Shown here: piece after piece, positions 51,290-61,094 of the stretch
Position numbering within the stretch: the first letter of the stretch is position 1
Layout: each line of letters opens with the position of its first letter
NCBI GenBank assembly: GCA_015075405.1
Contig: JABTUK010000001.1
Span: 992,001 to 1,056,000, forward strand
DNA: 64,000 nucleotides
Source: Anaerolineales bacterium
GTDB taxonomy: Bacteria; Chloroflexota; Anaerolineae; 4572-78; J111
Direction of reading: 5' to 3'
The notes under the pieces: model-generated
Seen by the model: the letters and a program-made list of their open reading frames with translations, nothing else
Told to the model about the DNA's origin: nothing
Database searches by the model: none
Position numbers and translations under genes: made by a program

Positions 51290-53782
51290 TTACTCGCTTT
51301 CGCTCATCTCGACATTCGCCGGCACTTCGACCACCAGTTCATCCCGGCGGACAAAGACCAGGCCATCGGCCTCGTTGTAGTCCACAATGATGGTGTCGCC
51401 GGCTTTGAAGTCGCCGCGCAGCATTTTGACCGAGAGGGGCGACTCGACCTGCTTTTGCAGGGTGCGGCGCAGCGGCCGCGCCCCAAAGGCTTTGTCGAAG
51501 CCCTGTTCGGCCAGCCAGGTCCGGGCCGCGTCGGTCAATTCGATGTTAACCTGGTGCTCGCCCAGGCGCTTGGCGATTTCCTGCATCTGCAAATCCACAA
51601 TCTGGACTACCTGTTCCTGGGTCAAGGTGTGGAAGATGATGATTTCGTCAATCCGGTTCAGAAATTCAGGCCGGAAGTGACGATGCAGGGCGTCTTGGAT
51701 TTCGCCTTTCTGCTTGGTATCTTCAAACGTGCCTTGGTCGCCGCGCTGGCGGAAGCCCAGCGTGCCGCCTTTGGGGCCAAAGGCCGTGCCCAGGTTGCTG
51801 GTCATAATAATGACTGTGTTGCTGAAGTCTACGGTGTGGCCCTGGCCGTCGGTCAGCCGGCCATCCTCCAAAATTTGGAGCAAAGCGTTCCACACGTCAG
51901 GGTGCGCTTTTTCGATTTCGTCGAAGAGCACCACCTGGTAGGGGCGGCGGCGGACGGCCTCGGTTAGTTGGCCGCCCTCATCGTAGCCCACATAGCCGGG
52001 CGGCGCGCCGAACAGGCGGCTGGTGGTGTGGCCTTCGCGGTATTCGCTCATATCAATCCGCAGCAGGGCGTCCTCGTCGTCAAACAAGAACCAGGCCAGG
52101 GCTTTGGCTAACTCGGTTTTGCCCACGCCGGAACTGCCCAGGAACATGAAACTGCCGGTTGGCCGGCGCGGGTCTTTGAGACCGGAGCGGGAGCGGCGAA
52201 TGGCGTCGCTGATGGCGTTGATGGCCTCGTCCTGGCCGATAATGCGCTGGTGCAGGGCCGCTTCCATATGCAGCAGTTTCTCGGCTTCGGTCTGGAGCAT
52301 ATCATGCACCGGGATGCCGGTCCAACTGGCTACCACCTGGGCAATGTCGCTCACTTCAACTACCTCATCCAGGTTTTTCTCCCGCCGCCAGGTATCACGC
52401 TCCTCCTGGAACTCCTCTTCCATGCGCAGCCGCTCGGCCTTGATCCGGGCGGCGTGCTCCCAATCTTGGCGCTGCCCGGCTTCGGTTTCGTCGGCTTGCA
52501 GCTTGGTGACTCGTTTCTTTTTCTCTTTGAGCGCGTCGGGCATCGAATAAATGGCCACCCGCAGTTTGCTGGCGGCCTCGTCAATCAGGTCAATCGCCTT
52601 GTCGGGCAGGTGGCGGTCGGTCACATAGCGGTGCGACAGCCGCGCCGCCGAAGTAATCGCCTCGTCGGTGTAGGTGACGTTGTGATGGGCTTCATAGCGG
52701 TGCTTCAGCCCGCGCAGCATTTCGATGGCTTCCTCCACCGTTGGCTCTTCGACAAAAACCGGGGCAAAGCGGCGTTCCAAAGCCGGGTCTTTTTCGATAT
52801 ATTTGCGGAACTCGTCCAGGGTGGTTGCGCCGATGCAGCGCAGTTCGCCGCGGGCCAGGGCCGGTTTCATCATATTGCTGGCGTCTACTGCGCCCTGGGC
52901 CGCGCCCGCGCCAACCACTGTGTGTAGTTCATCAATAAACAGGATGATTTCACCCTGCGCCCGCTGAATTTCCTCCAGGGCATTTTTGAGCCGTTCTTCA
53001 AACTCGCCGCGGAAGCGAGAGCCGGCAATCATCGCTCCCAAATCCAGGCTGACCACCCGCCGGCCCATCAGCAGTTCGGGCACGTCATCGCTGGCAATCT
53101 TTTGGGCCAGCCCTTCGACGATGGCGGTTTTACCCACCCCGGCCTCGCCGATAAGGACCGGGTTGTTTTTGGTGCGCCGGCACAAAACCTGGATCAGGCG
53201 CAAAATTTCGTCGTCGCGGCCAATCACCGGGTCAAGCTTGCCCTCGACGGCCATCCGGGTCAGGTCGCGGCTGTATTTTTCCAGAGTGCGGTAGCGCGTT
53301 TCGGCCTGGGGGCTGGTCACTTTTTGCCCGCCCCGGACCACCTCGATGGTGTCAACCACTTTCGCTTTGGTCACGCCGACTTCCTGCAAAATGCGGGCGC
53401 TGGGTGTGCCGCGCTCGCTGCAAACGGCCAAAAACAGGTGCTCGGTCGAGATATACTCGTCCTGCATGTTTTTGGCCTCTTCCTGGGCATTGTCCAGAAC
53501 TCGCTTTAAGCGCGGCGTGATATAAACCTGGCCCACCGCCATATTGACCATGCCGCCCACCTTAGGCGCGGCGGATAACACCTGGTCGAGCCGGGCCATG
53601 ACCATTTCCGGTTCAATCCCCATTTTTTCCAATATTTCAGGAATCAGCCCATTTGGCTGCTCCAGTAGGGCCAGTAAGAGATGCTCGGTGTCGGCCTGGG
53701 AATGTTGATACCGCTGCAAAATTTCGTAGGCCCGCATGGCCGCGTCTTGGGCGCGTTCAGTAAACTTGTCAAAACGCATCAT
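51290..53782 (-). CDS. clpC: ClpC-type AAA+ unfoldase
   Basis: 830 residues. Clp_N repeats (1-145, [24 protein letters not shown]), first AAA+ domain ([19 protein letters not shown]), a short UVR-like middle coiled coil (about 415-460), second AAA+ domain ([42 protein letters not shown]) and the D2-small domain. The short middle region points to ClpC rather than ClpB. It would hand unfolded proteins to ClpP. No ClpP gene is nearby. ATG ATG start; terminator present. Confidence 0.93.
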   Translation of the reverse strand: MMRFDKFTERAQDAAMRAYEILQRYQHSQADTEHLLLALLEQPNGLIPEILEKMGIEPEMVMARLDQVLSAAPKVGGMVNMAVGQVYITPRLKRVLDNAQEEAKNMQDEYISTEHLFLAVCSERGTPSARILQEVGVTKAKVVDTIEVVRGGQKVTSPQAETRYRTLEKYSRDLTRMAVEGKLDPVIGRDDEILRLIQVLCRRTKNNPVLIGEAGVGKTAIVEGLAQKIASDDVPELLMGRRVVSLDLGAMIAGSRFRGEFEERLKNALEEIQRAQGEIILFIDELHTVVGAGAAQGAVDASNMMKPALARGELRCIGATTLDEFRKYIEKDPALERRFAPVFVEEPTVEEAIEMLRGLKHRYEAHHNVTYTDEAITSAARLSHRYVTDRHLPDKAIDLIDEAASKLRVAIYSMPDALKEKKKRVTKLQADETEAGQRQDWEHAARIKAERLRMEEEFQEERDTWRREKNLDEVVEVSDIAQVVASWTGIPVHDMLQTEAEKLLHMEAALHQRIIGQDEAINAISDAIRRSRSGLKDPRRPTGSFMFLGSSGVGKTELAKALAWFLFDDEDALLRIDMSEYREGHTTSRLFGAPPGYVGYDEGGQLTEAVRRRPYQVVLFDEIEKAHPDVWNALLQILEDGRLTDGQGHTVDFSNTVIIMTSNLGTAFGPKGGTLGFRQRGDQGTFEDTKQKGEIQDALHRHFRPEFLNRIDEIIIFHTLTQEQVVQIVDLQMQEIAKRLGEHQVNIELTDAARTWLAEQGFDKAFGARPLRRTLQKQVESPLSVKMLRGDFKAGDTIIVDYNEADGLVFVRRDELVVEVPANVEMSESE

Positions 53783-53827
53783 AATTAGCTGTACCTCAAC
53801 TTATAAATACACTCACTATCGCCAACT

Positions 53828-53836
53828 ATTATACCA
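53828..53836 (-). promoter_or_regulatory. Extended -10 promoter of clpC
   Basis: On the minus strand TGGTATAAT, about 46 bases before the start codon. No good -35 is seen, as expected for extended -10 promoters. No CIRCE-like operator was found. Confidence 0.5.
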
Positions 53837-54044
53837 CCCTTGCGCCAGAATACTATTAGATTTTCATTAGAAATTTGAGGATGGACCGGGGACGGGAGAC
53901 CGAGGACCAGATAGATTTAGCTTGGTCTTCACCCTCGCTTCAACGTCTAATTTTTATCCAGATTGGACCTTTAGCACGTTGACACATTTCGGCTACATCA
54001 ATACAATAAAAGATGGAGAAATAAGTGAAGGAAGCGAGGGAATT

Positions 54045-54767
54045 GTGGTCGAAAAAATCTTGGTGGTAGACGACGACCCCGGCCTGCTGCAACTTATCCA
54101 AACCAGTTTAAAGCAGGATCACTACGATGTTATTGTCGCTGCTGGCGGCGAAGAAGGTTTGCGCCTGCTGTCGGAAACGAAGCCGCATCTGGTTATATTG
54201 GATATTATGATGCCGCACATGGACGGCTGGGAGTTTTGCGGCCTGGTGCGCAAAGTATCCACTGTACCCATTATCATGCTGACTGCGCTTGGCTCACAAA
54301 ATGATATCGTGCGCGGGTTGCGGGCCGGGGCCGACGATTATCTGGTTAAGCCGTTTCAAAAGGATGAATTGCTGGCGCGCGTTTCGGCGGTGTTGCGCCG
54401 GGCTAATATGCCTCCCCCCTCGGCCAAAGCTCCCTTGCGTTTTGGCGATGGTGAGCTGATTATTGACCCTACCGACCGGGTCGTGACGCTGAATGGTGAA
54501 GCTTTAGACCTTACGCCCACCGAGTTTGATTTGCTACTGTTTATGGCTCACCGCGCTGGGCGCATCCTCAGCACCGAGTTTATTTTTGAAAACGTCTGGT
54601 CTTATGACTCCGATGCCAACCTGGAAAGCGTCAAGTGGTACATGTGGCGGCTGCGCAAAAAAATCGAAAAGAAGCCGAGCAGTCCCAAATACATTATCAC
54701 CGAACGCGGCGTGGGCTATCGCTTTATCCCTAATTATGGCCAGACTCAAAAGGTGCGGGCCGGTTAA
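54045..54767 (+). CDS. OmpR/PhoB-family response regulator
   Basis: 240 residues if GTG 54045 is used (GAGGG just upstream); the frame to 53922 adds an unlikely leader. Receiver with complete active site: ILVVDDDPG, VILDIMMP, IMLTALG, YLVKPFQ. The winged-helix DNA-binding domain (LTPTEFDLLLFMAHRAGR, WYMWRLRKKIE, ITERGVGYRF) follows. No kinase is adjacent. The next gene starts directly after its stop (TAA ATG) and holds another receiver-like domain, suggesting a shared signal. Confidence 0.88.
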   Translation: MVEKILVVDDDPGLLQLIQTSLKQDHYDVIVAAGGEEGLRLLSETKPHLVILDIMMPHMDGWEFCGLVRKVSTVPIIMLTALGSQNDIVRGLRAGADDYLVKPFQKDELLARVSAVLRRANMPPPSAKAPLRFGDGELIIDPTDRVVTLNGEALDLTPTEFDLLLFMAHRAGRILSTEFIFENVWSYDSDANLESVKWYMWRLRKKIEKKPSSPKYIITERGVGYRFIPNYGQTQKVRAG

Positions 54768-55535
54768 ATGCGTGAAACAATTGTTTTAATCGTTGATGAT
54801 CTCATGTTCCTGCCCCGGCTGGAAGAGGGCCTGCGCCAATTGGGCTACCATCCTCTGGCGGCCACCAATGAAACGGATTTGTCTCGGGCTCTATTTACCG
54901 CTCCGGTTCTGGTGATTGTGGACCTGTTTAGCCGGAACTTTGACTGGGAGCGGCTGGTTCGCTTTGTAAAGGGGCCGGGCAAAAAAGCCGTGCATGTGCC
55001 GACCCTGGGTTTTGGCCCGCACGTGGACCTGGAACTGCGCGAGCGGGCGCTGGCCGCCGGCTGCAACGCCGTAGTCGGACGGGGGGCCATTGCCGGCCAG
55101 TTGGCCCAGCTGGTGGAAAAGCACAAGTGGATCATTGATACAGATCGCTGCCGGGAAATGCCCCCACCCTTGTTATTGGAAGGGCTAAAGCTGTTCAACC
55201 AGGGCGACTACTTTGAGTGTCACGAAGTGATCGAAAATGCCTGGAATGAAGAAACAGACCCGGTGCGAGTGATGTACCAGGGCCTTATTCAGATCAGTGT
55301 GGCTTGTTATCACGTGCAAAAGAAAAATTGGCGGGGGGCGATGAAAGTGCTGGAACGTGGGATACCCAAGATTGGGCGTTTCAGCCCCGGTTGTATGGGC
55401 ATTGATATTGCCTACCTCCTGACCGCCGCCGAAGCCATTCGACAGGAACTCCTTCGTTTGGGGCCGGAGTGGCGCGGTGAGTTCGACCCCCGGCTTTTCC
55501 CCGTTATCCAACTGCCTAATTTGGAAGGCAATTGA
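54768..55535 (+). CDS. Receiver-like domain fused to DUF309
   Basis: 255 residues. Residues 1-115 resemble a receiver: IVLIVDDLMFLPRL and VIVDLFSRN keep the Asp pair and candidate phospho-acceptor, but the Lys strand is VVGRGAI (Arg for Lys). Residues ~145-215 match DUF309: LKLFNQGDYFECHEVIENAWNEE...MYQGLIQISVACYHVQKKNWRGAMKVL, a helical domain of unknown role with a conserved His-Glu. The gene starts immediately after the OmpR-type regulator's stop, in the same operon. Confidence 0.78.
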   Translation: MRETIVLIVDDLMFLPRLEEGLRQLGYHPLAATNETDLSRALFTAPVLVIVDLFSRNFDWERLVRFVKGPGKKAVHVPTLGFGPHVDLELRERALAAGCNAVVGRGAIAGQLAQLVEKHKWIIDTDRCREMPPPLLLEGLKLFNQGDYFECHEVIENAWNEETDPVRVMYQGLIQISVACYHVQKKNWRGAMKVLERGIPKIGRFSPGCMGIDIAYLLTAAEAIRQELLRLGPEWRGEFDPRLFPVIQLPNLEGN

Positions 55536-55560
55536 CCTTTCCTTAGCTCAAGAGTATAAT
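55532..55560 (+). promoter_or_regulatory. Promoter of the mannose synthase/flippase operon
   Basis: TTGACC (55532-55537), 17 bases, TATAAT (55555-55560). The -35 overlaps the stop codon of the preceding gene. Confidence 0.75.
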
Positions 55561-55621
55561 CGTTTTACCAGACCTGCTTATAAACTCAACCTGACCCACC
55601 TATCCCCAGAAAAGACTTCCT

Positions 55622-56380
55622 ATGACAACCATTGTTGTTATTCCAACCTATAATGAAGCCGACAATCTGCCGGCCATTACCGCCGAGTTACTAACCCTGG
55701 ATGTCCCCAATTTGCAACTCCTGGTTGTGGACGATGATTCGCCCGATGGCACCGGCCGTATTGCCGACGAACTGGCCCAGGAGCGGTATCCAGGCCGGGT
55801 GCATGTGATCCACCGTAAAGGTAAATTGGGCCTGGGTACGGCTTATATTACCGGCTTTACCAGAGCTATGGAACTGGGCGCGGATTACGTGATCCAGATG
55901 GATGCCGATTTTTCCCATTCCCCGTCCTATATTCCCAAGATGTTGGAACAAATCAAGGATTATGATGTCGTGGTTGGCTCGCGCTATGTCGGCGGCGGCG
56001 AGCTTGACGAGCGCTGGAGTTGGTGGCGCTGGTTGTTAAGCTGGTGGGCCAACGTGGTCTGGGCGCGGGTTATTTTGGGAGTCCGCACTAAAGATGCGAC
56101 CGCTGGCTTTAAATGCTGGCGGCGCACGGCCCTCCAACGGATCGGCCTGGAGCGTATTACCTCTAACGGCTACGTCTTTCAGGTCGAGATGGCCTATGTC
56201 TCCGAAAAACTGAACTTCCGTATCCTCGAAATCCCCATTTATTTTGAAGACCGGCGCATCGGCCAGAGTAAGATGACCGTGCCGGTTAAAATCGAAGCGG
56301 CTCTGCGCGTTTTTGAAATCCGCTGGCGGCACCACAATGTTCAGCCCATGCCTAGCTCCAAGTCTGTCAAAACGTCTTAG
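55622..56380 (+). CDS. Polyprenol monophosphomannose synthase (GT2, DPM1-like)
   Basis: 252 residues. Transfers mannose (or glucose) from a nucleotide sugar to polyprenyl phosphate. [32 protein letters not shown] (DxD metal motif), GSRYVGGGE and [12 protein letters not shown] follow the DPM1/Ppm1 catalytic order. There are no C-terminal membrane helices, so it is a soluble type like eukaryotic DPM1. The large membrane protein gene follows after 11 bases and likely uses or flips such lipid-linked sugars. Confidence 0.88.
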   Translation: MTTIVVIPTYNEADNLPAITAELLTLDVPNLQLLVVDDDSPDGTGRIADELAQERYPGRVHVIHRKGKLGLGTAYITGFTRAMELGADYVIQMDADFSHSPSYIPKMLEQIKDYDVVVGSRYVGGGELDERWSWWRWLLSWWANVVWARVILGVRTKDATAGFKCWRRTALQRIGLERITSNGYVFQVEMAYVSEKLNFRILEIPIYFEDRRIGQSKMTVPVKIEAALRVFEIRWRHHNVQPMPSSKSVKTS

Positions 56381-56391
56381 GAGTAGGGCGC

Positions 56392-59300
56392 TTGTTTCGA
56401 GCCATTACCCGGCAAGATGTTCTGGCCGCGCTGATTCTATTACTCCTGCCGTTGCTTCTCTTTTGGCCCGTCACCCTGGGGTCAAAAACCCTGCTGCCGG
56501 TTGACAACCTTTTTGCCTACGAGCCGTGGGCTTCCTCTAAAGCAGCCCTGGGCGTCGGTTTGCCTCAGAACCAGCTCCTGTCGGACCTGATTCTGGAAAA
56601 TTACGTCTGGAAAAAGTTTATCCGCGAATCGCTGGCGGCCGGGCAGCTTCCCCTGTGGAATCCCTATATCCTTTCCGGCCAACCCTTTTTGGCCAATGGG
56701 CAACATTCGGCCCTGTATCCGTTTAGCCTCATCTTTTATATTTTGCCGCTCGACAAGGCTTACGGCTGGTTCACCGTCTCGCAACTGTGGCTGGCCGGTC
56801 TTGCTATGTATGTTTTTCTGCGTGTCCTGCGGGTCACTCGACTGGGCGCGCTCATCGGCGGCATCACCTACTCGCTGAGCGCGTTTTTTATCGTCAGCGT
56901 GGTTTTTACCATGATTATCGCCGGGGCGGCCTGGCTGCCGCTGCTGCTGGCCTTCATCGAAATCATCATCCGCAAGCAGGAAGAAAAAGGGTTGACCGGC
57001 TACTCGCCCATTCCCTACGTGGTGGCCGGCGCGCTGACGCTGGGCGTACAAACCCTGGCCGGACACGTCGAAATTACCTATTACGTGCTCCTGGTCAGCG
57101 GTTATTATGCCCTCTGCCGGCTGCTGATCTTATGGCGGCGGCAGGCTACCACCCGCTTTGCCCTGCGGCTGGCCGGCTGGTTGTTGGTGATGGTTTTCCT
57201 GGGTCTCGGTCTGGGGGTAGTGCAGCTTGGCCCTATGTACGAGGTGGTGACGCAGAACTTTCGCGATAACTCCGTCACCTTGGCCCAGGTGCGTGAGTGG
57301 GCCTTACCCCTGCGCCGCCTGATCAGCTTTGTTATCCCCGATTTTTTTGGCAGCCCGGCTCATCATGGTTATTTTGATGTTGTTACCTGGCGCTGGCAGC
57401 CATTGGGCCTCAACGCGGCCGGGCAGATCAACCCGCTGTGCGCCAACTGCACCAGTTGGGATACCAAAACCGCCGTCGAAGCCGGGGCATATGTGGGGAT
57501 TTTACCCCTGGCGCTGGCGGCGCTGGCAGTAGCGCAAGCCATCTATGACGCGGGGACGCGAGGACGCGAGGACGCGAGGACGCGAAGCGATGAGCAAAGA
57601 GGGCAAAATATTTCCCGCCTCATCGCCTCATCGCCTCATCGCCTCTTCGTTTTCATCTTCGCTGCTCTCGCCCTCCTCTCCCTTCTCTTCGCCTTTGGTA
57701 CGCCCTTGTACGCTCTGCTATTCTACGGCCTGCCGGGTTGGAATCAACTGCACTCTCCTTTTCGCTGGATTTTTCCCTTCACGCTGAGCGTGGCCGTGCT
57801 GGCCGGCATCGGGGTGACGGTTTTGGATAGGCTGGTCAGCGCTGTGCCAGGATGCGAGGATGCGAGGACGCGAGGACGCGAAGAGCTATCCCCGCCTCCT
57901 TTCTTCGCCTCTTCGCCTCCCCGCCTCCTCTCCGCTCCCTTGCTTTCCCTTTACGGTGGCTGGCTCCTCTTCTGGACCGGCTTGGCCGGAGTTGTCGTGA
58001 TGCTGGCCGCGCTCTTTATCCCTACGCCCTTTATTCAAATTGCATTTGCCCTCTTCGAGCGGTCCGGCCTGGCCCAAAACGCCTTTGCCGATGGTCGCCA
58101 GTTTTTTGGCTACCAATGGCCCAACTTTTTCAAATTCTTTCTCATGTTGATGGCAGCGGGGGCGGTGCTGCGGATTGTGCGCTGCCCGATCTATACCCCC
58201 CCCTTCCCCCCCCTTGAAAGGGGGGGGATTGAGGGGGGGGTAAACGCTTGGAAGCCGCTGGCCCTCCTCATCATCGCCCTTGACCTCATCCTGGCCGGGG
58301 CGGGTTTCAATCCGGCGGTTGATTCGGCTTTGCTCAGTTTCAAGCCAGAGGTAGTCCAATGGCTGGAGACGCGTCAGGCCGAAGACCCGCTCTTTCGGCT
58401 CACCAGCTTTGATACCCCCGACGGGCGCGGCAACAAGGTTTTTTTGGCTAACGCCGGGATGTACAGCAATCTTTTCGATGTGCGCGGCTACGACAGTATC
58501 ATTCCGGCCCAATATGGCCGCTTTATGCGCCTGATCCAGGAGAACGGCGACCTCTACTTCAACCGGATTGGCCCGCTCTACTATGATGGCTACGCCGCCC
58601 TCGATTCGGCCCTGCTCGATTTGCTGGGGGTGCGTTATATTTTGACCACCGTAGACATCCCCAACCCTAATTACCAGTTGGTCTACGATAAGGAAATTCG
58701 CGTCTACGAAAACACCGACGTTCTGCCCCGCGCGTTTGTGGTACACGACAAAGTAGACCTGTCAGGTTTTGCAAAACCCGACAAGTCTGGCTGGCCGGAG
58801 GAAATGGGGCTGGCCCTGCGCAGTCTCAATCCACGTCAAAAGGTGATTTTGGACGGCGCAACCAACGGCCTGGGGCGCGACCTGACCCCGGCCGATGCAG
58901 CCGAAACAATGAGCCAGGCATCCCCCGGTGTTGACATCATCAGCTACACCCCCAACGAAATCCGGCTGGCTGCTCACCTCGACCAACCCGGCTGGCTCGT
59001 CCTGGCCGACTCCTACTTCCCCGGCTGGCGAGCCTACGCTACCGCGGGGTCGGGGGTCGGGGGTCGGGGGTCGGGGATAACTGACGCTCCAATCTCCAAT
59101 CTCCAATCTCCAATCCCCGAGACCGAATTGACCATTCACCGGGCCAACGGCGCTTTCCGGGCGGTTTATCTCCAACCCGGCCAGTGGGAAGTCCGCTTTC
59201 GCTACAGCCCGCGCAGTTTCCAATTGGGGTTGTACAGCTCCTTTCTGGCCCTGGTCACGCTGACCCTCATCGGCGGCTACTGGGCCTGGGGTAAATTATA

Positions 59301-60786
59301 CCGCGAAAGCGAAACCGACTCACCGATCAAACGGGTGGCCAAAAACAGCCTGGTGCCGATGGTCATGGCGCTGTCCAACCGGCTGATTGACTTCGCTTTT
59401 GCCCTGCTCATGCTGCGTATCTTGCAGCCGGAAGGGGCCGGACGCTACGCTTTCGCCGTAGCCTTTATCGGCCTGGCCGAGATTGTGACTCGCTACGGCC
59501 TGGGGACACTGGTGACCCGCGAGGTGGCGGCCAACCGCACCGGGAGCAATCGCTATCTGGCCAACGTCTCGATTTTGCGCCTTTACCTGTGGCTGGCGGC
59601 GCTGCCCGGCATGGCGGCTATTCTGGCTCTGTACGTGGTTTTTGGCGGCATAACTTATGATGTGGTCATCACCGTCGCCTTGTTTGCCCTCGGTACGCTC
59701 TTTAGCAATCTGTCGGACGGCCTGACCGCTATCTTCTACGCTCACGAAAAAGCTGAATATCCCGCCGCTATTGCTTCGATCACCACCCTGACCCGCGTCA
59801 GCCTGGGGGCGCTGACCTTGCTGCTGGGCTGGGGCATTATCGGCCTGGCCGCCGTGTCGCTGGTGGCTAACCTGGTTACGTTCTTGGTGCTGAGCTATAT
59901 CCTGGTGGTCAAGATTTTTCGGCCCACCCCCGAAGCCGACCCGGCTCTGCAAAAAACGATGCTGGGCGAAAGCCTGCCCCTGATGCTCAACCACCTGCTC
60001 TCGACCATCTTTTTCCGCATTGACGTTTTTATCCTCTCGCCTACCTGGGGGTCTGCCGCCGTTGGCTTTTATAACGCCGCCTACAAATACATTGACGGCA
60101 TCAACGTCATCCCCCAATACTTCACTCTGGCCCTCTTCCCCCTGATGAGCCGCTTTGCCGCCGACTCCCGCGACTCGCTGGCGCGGGCCTACATTTTGAG
60201 CCTGCGCTTGCTGCTCATGCTGGCCCTACCCCTGGCCGTTGGCACGCCTTTTATCGCCCGTGAGTTGATCCTGTTCCTGGCCGGCGAGCGCTTCCTGCCC
60301 GATTCGATGATTGTGCTGCAACTGCTTATCTGGTTTTTGCCTTTCAGCTTCATCAATCAAGTGACCCAATATGTACTCATCGCCATTCACCAGCAGCGCC
60401 ACCTGACCCGTGCCTTTGTCATCGGCGTGCTGTTCAACCTCATCGCCAACCTGATTTTTATTCCGCTGTACGGCTACCGTGCCGCTGCCGTGACCACCAT
60501 CTTCTCCGAGTGGGCGCTGCTGATTCCCTTTTATCTGCTGGTGCGGAAAAACCTCTGCACCGTGCCCTGGTTCGATGTCGTCTGGCGGCCCGCTGGGGCG
60601 GCGGCAGTGATGGGCCTGGCCCTGTGGTTCATCGGAGAGACTAATTTTCTGGTCAAAGTGGTTGTGGCCGGAGTCACCTATCTGATCGCGCTAGCCCTGG
60701 TCGGCGGGCTGGCTCAACCGGATATGGCGGTTCTGTGGCGGGCGGTACCGGTGGGACGATTCAGGAAAAAACCTATCCTGGATTAG
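56392..60786 (+). CDS. YfhO-like membrane protein fused to a polysaccharide flippase
   Basis: 1464 residues, TTG start with AGGAG upstream. Residues 1-~915 form a YfhO-type membrane glycosyltransferase-like protein (DNLFAYEPW, LWNPYILSGQPFLANGQHSALYP) with multiple helices and a large soluble part (VRGYDSIIPAQYGRFM, DLLGVRYILTT, LVLADSYFPGWRAY). Residues ~950-1440 form a 12-14-helix Wzx/RfbX-like lipid-linked oligosaccharide flippase (SNRLIDFAFALLMLRILQPEGAGRYAFA, LPLMLNHLLSTIFFRIDVFIL). I know the parts as separate proteins; the fusion is unusual. Five repeat-encoded inserts lie at residues ~386-420, 486-518, 601-616, 789-800 and 885-909. Downstream of a polyprenol-mannose synthase, so a glycan-assembly role is likely. 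Confidence 0.82.
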   Translation: MFRAITRQDVLAALILLLLPLLLFWPVTLGSKTLLPVDNLFAYEPWASSKAALGVGLPQNQLLSDLILENYVWKKFIRESLAAGQLPLWNPYILSGQPFLANGQHSALYPFSLIFYILPLDKAYGWFTVSQLWLAGLAMYVFLRVLRVTRLGALIGGITYSLSAFFIVSVVFTMIIAGAAWLPLLLAFIEIIIRKQEEKGLTGYSPIPYVVAGALTLGVQTLAGHVEITYYVLLVSGYYALCRLLILWRRQATTRFALRLAGWLLVMVFLGLGLGVVQLGPMYEVVTQNFRDNSVTLAQVREWALPLRRLISFVIPDFFGSPAHHGYFDVVTWRWQPLGLNAAGQINPLCANCTSWDTKTAVEAGAYVGILPLALAALAVAQAIYDAGTRGREDARTRSDEQRGQNISRLIASSPHRLFVFIFAALALLSLLFAFGTPLYALLFYGLPGWNQLHSPFRWIFPFTLSVAVLAGIGVTVLDRLVSAVPGCEDARTRGREELSPPPFFASSPPRLLSAPLLSLYGGWLLFWTGLAGVVVMLAALFIPTPFIQIAFALFERSGLAQNAFADGRQFFGYQWPNFFKFFLMLMAAGAVLRIVRCPIYTPPFPPLERGGIEGGVNAWKPLALLIIALDLILAGAGFNPAVDSALLSFKPEVVQWLETRQAEDPLFRLTSFDTPDGRGNKVFLANAGMYSNLFDVRGYDSIIPAQYGRFMRLIQENGDLYFNRIGPLYYDGYAALDSALLDLLGVRYILTTVDIPNPNYQLVYDKEIRVYENTDVLPRAFVVHDKVDLSGFAKPDKSGWPEEMGLALRSLNPRQKVILDGATNGLGRDLTPADAAETMSQASPGVDIISYTPNEIRLAAHLDQPGWLVLADSYFPGWRAYATAGSGVGGRGSGITDAPISNLQSPIPETELTIHRANGAFRAVYLQPGQWEVRFRYSPRSFQLGLYSSFLALVTLTLIGGYWAWGKLYRESETDSPIKRVAKNSLVPMVMALSNRLIDFAFALLMLRILQPEGAGRYAFAVAFIGLAEIVTRYGLGTLVTREVAANRTGSNRYLANVSILRLYLWLAALPGMAAILALYVVFGGITYDVVITVALFALGTLFSNLSDGLTAIFYAHEKAEYPAAIASITTLTRVSLGALTLLLGWGIIGLAAVSLVANLVTFLVLSYILVVKIFRPTPEADPALQKTMLGESLPLMLNHLLSTIFFRIDVFILSPTWGSAAVGFYNAAYKYIDGINVIPQYFTLALFPLMSRFAADSRDSLARAYILSLRLLLMLALPLAVGTPFIARELILFLAGERFLPDSMIVLQLLIWFLPFSFINQVTQYVLIAIHQQRHLTRAFVIGVLFNLIANLIFIPLYGYRAAAVTTIFSEWALLIPFYLLVRKNLCTVPWFDVVWRPAGAAAVMGLALWFIGETNFLVKVVVAGVTYLIALALVGGLAQPDMAVLWRAVPVGRFRKKPILD
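57548..57650. repeat. In-frame repeat insert 1 in the YfhO-flippase gene
   Basis: Runs of gaggacgc, then gcgatgagc and gcctcatcgcctcatcg. They encode GTRGREDARTR and SRLIASSPHRLF between two membrane helices. Same family as 3494-3535. Confidence 0.85.
57849..57945. repeat. In-frame repeat insert 2 in the YfhO-flippase gene
   Basis: Repeats of gatgcgaggacgcgagg, then cgcctcttcgcctcc. Encodes CEDARTRGREE and FASSPPRLLSA, nearly the same peptide as insert 1. Confidence 0.85.
58195..58240. repeat. In-frame repeat insert 3 (polyC/polyG hairpin) in the YfhO-flippase gene
   Basis: ccccccccttccccccccc followed by gaaagggggggg and gattgagggggggg, a strong palindrome encoding PPFPPLERGGIEGGV. Confidence 0.85.
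58756..58790. repeat. In-frame repeat insert 4 in the YfhO-flippase gene
   Basis: gacctgtcaggtttt / aaaacccgacaagtc palindrome. It is the same family as the terminator hairpin at 13237-13279, here read as DLSGFAKPDKSG. Confidence 0.8.
59045..59119. repeat. In-frame repeat insert 5 in the YfhO-flippase gene
   Basis: Repeats of gggtcgg then ctccaatctccaatctcc. Encodes GVGGRGSG and ISNLQSPI just before the junction with the flippase part. Confidence 0.85.
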
Positions 60787-60793
60787 CAGTCGG

Positions 60794-60802
60794 TGGTATA
60801 AT
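60794..60802 (+). promoter_or_regulatory. Extended -10 promoter of the DUF433/DUF5615 pair
   Basis: TGGTATAAT, about 53 bases upstream of the antitoxin start. Confidence 0.5.
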
Positions 60803-60854
60803 CAATGGGGTGATTATGAAGCGACAAGTTGTGCCCATCAAGTGAGGATGAAAA

Positions 60855-61085
60855 ATGGAGAAATTGGATCGGATTACAGTTAATCCCAACATTTGTTTAG
60901 GTCAGCCAACGATTAGAGGAATGCGAATTACAGTTAGTGTTGTTCTTAAAATGTTAGGTAGCGGTCATTCTGTTGAAGAGGTTCTGGAGGCTTATCCAGA
61001 ATTGGAAGCCGAGGATGTGCAGCAAGCTATTCGCTATGCAGCCTGGGTAGTCTCTGATCAAGTTCAATTAGTACCCACAACTTGA
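60855..61085 (+). CDS. DUF433 antitoxin
   Basis: 76 residues. ITVNPNICLGQPTIRGMRITV, VVLKMLGSGHSVEEVLEAYP and LEAEDVQQAIRYAAW are the DUF433 signature, a helix-turn-helix-like antitoxin that pairs with DUF5615 toxins. GAGGATGAAAA precedes the ATG. The partner starts nine bases downstream. Both genes are more A/T-rich than the neighbours, as usual for mobile toxin-antitoxin units. Confidence 0.9.
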   Translation: MEKLDRITVNPNICLGQPTIRGMRITVSVVLKMLGSGHSVEEVLEAYPELEAEDVQQAIRYAAWVVSDQVQLVPTT

Positions 61086-61094
61086 GATTGTGTC

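Noticed and set aside
57886..58746. 286-codon minus-strand frame within the YfhO-flippase gene
   Set aside because: Shadow frame, including repeat sequence, with no recognisable domain.
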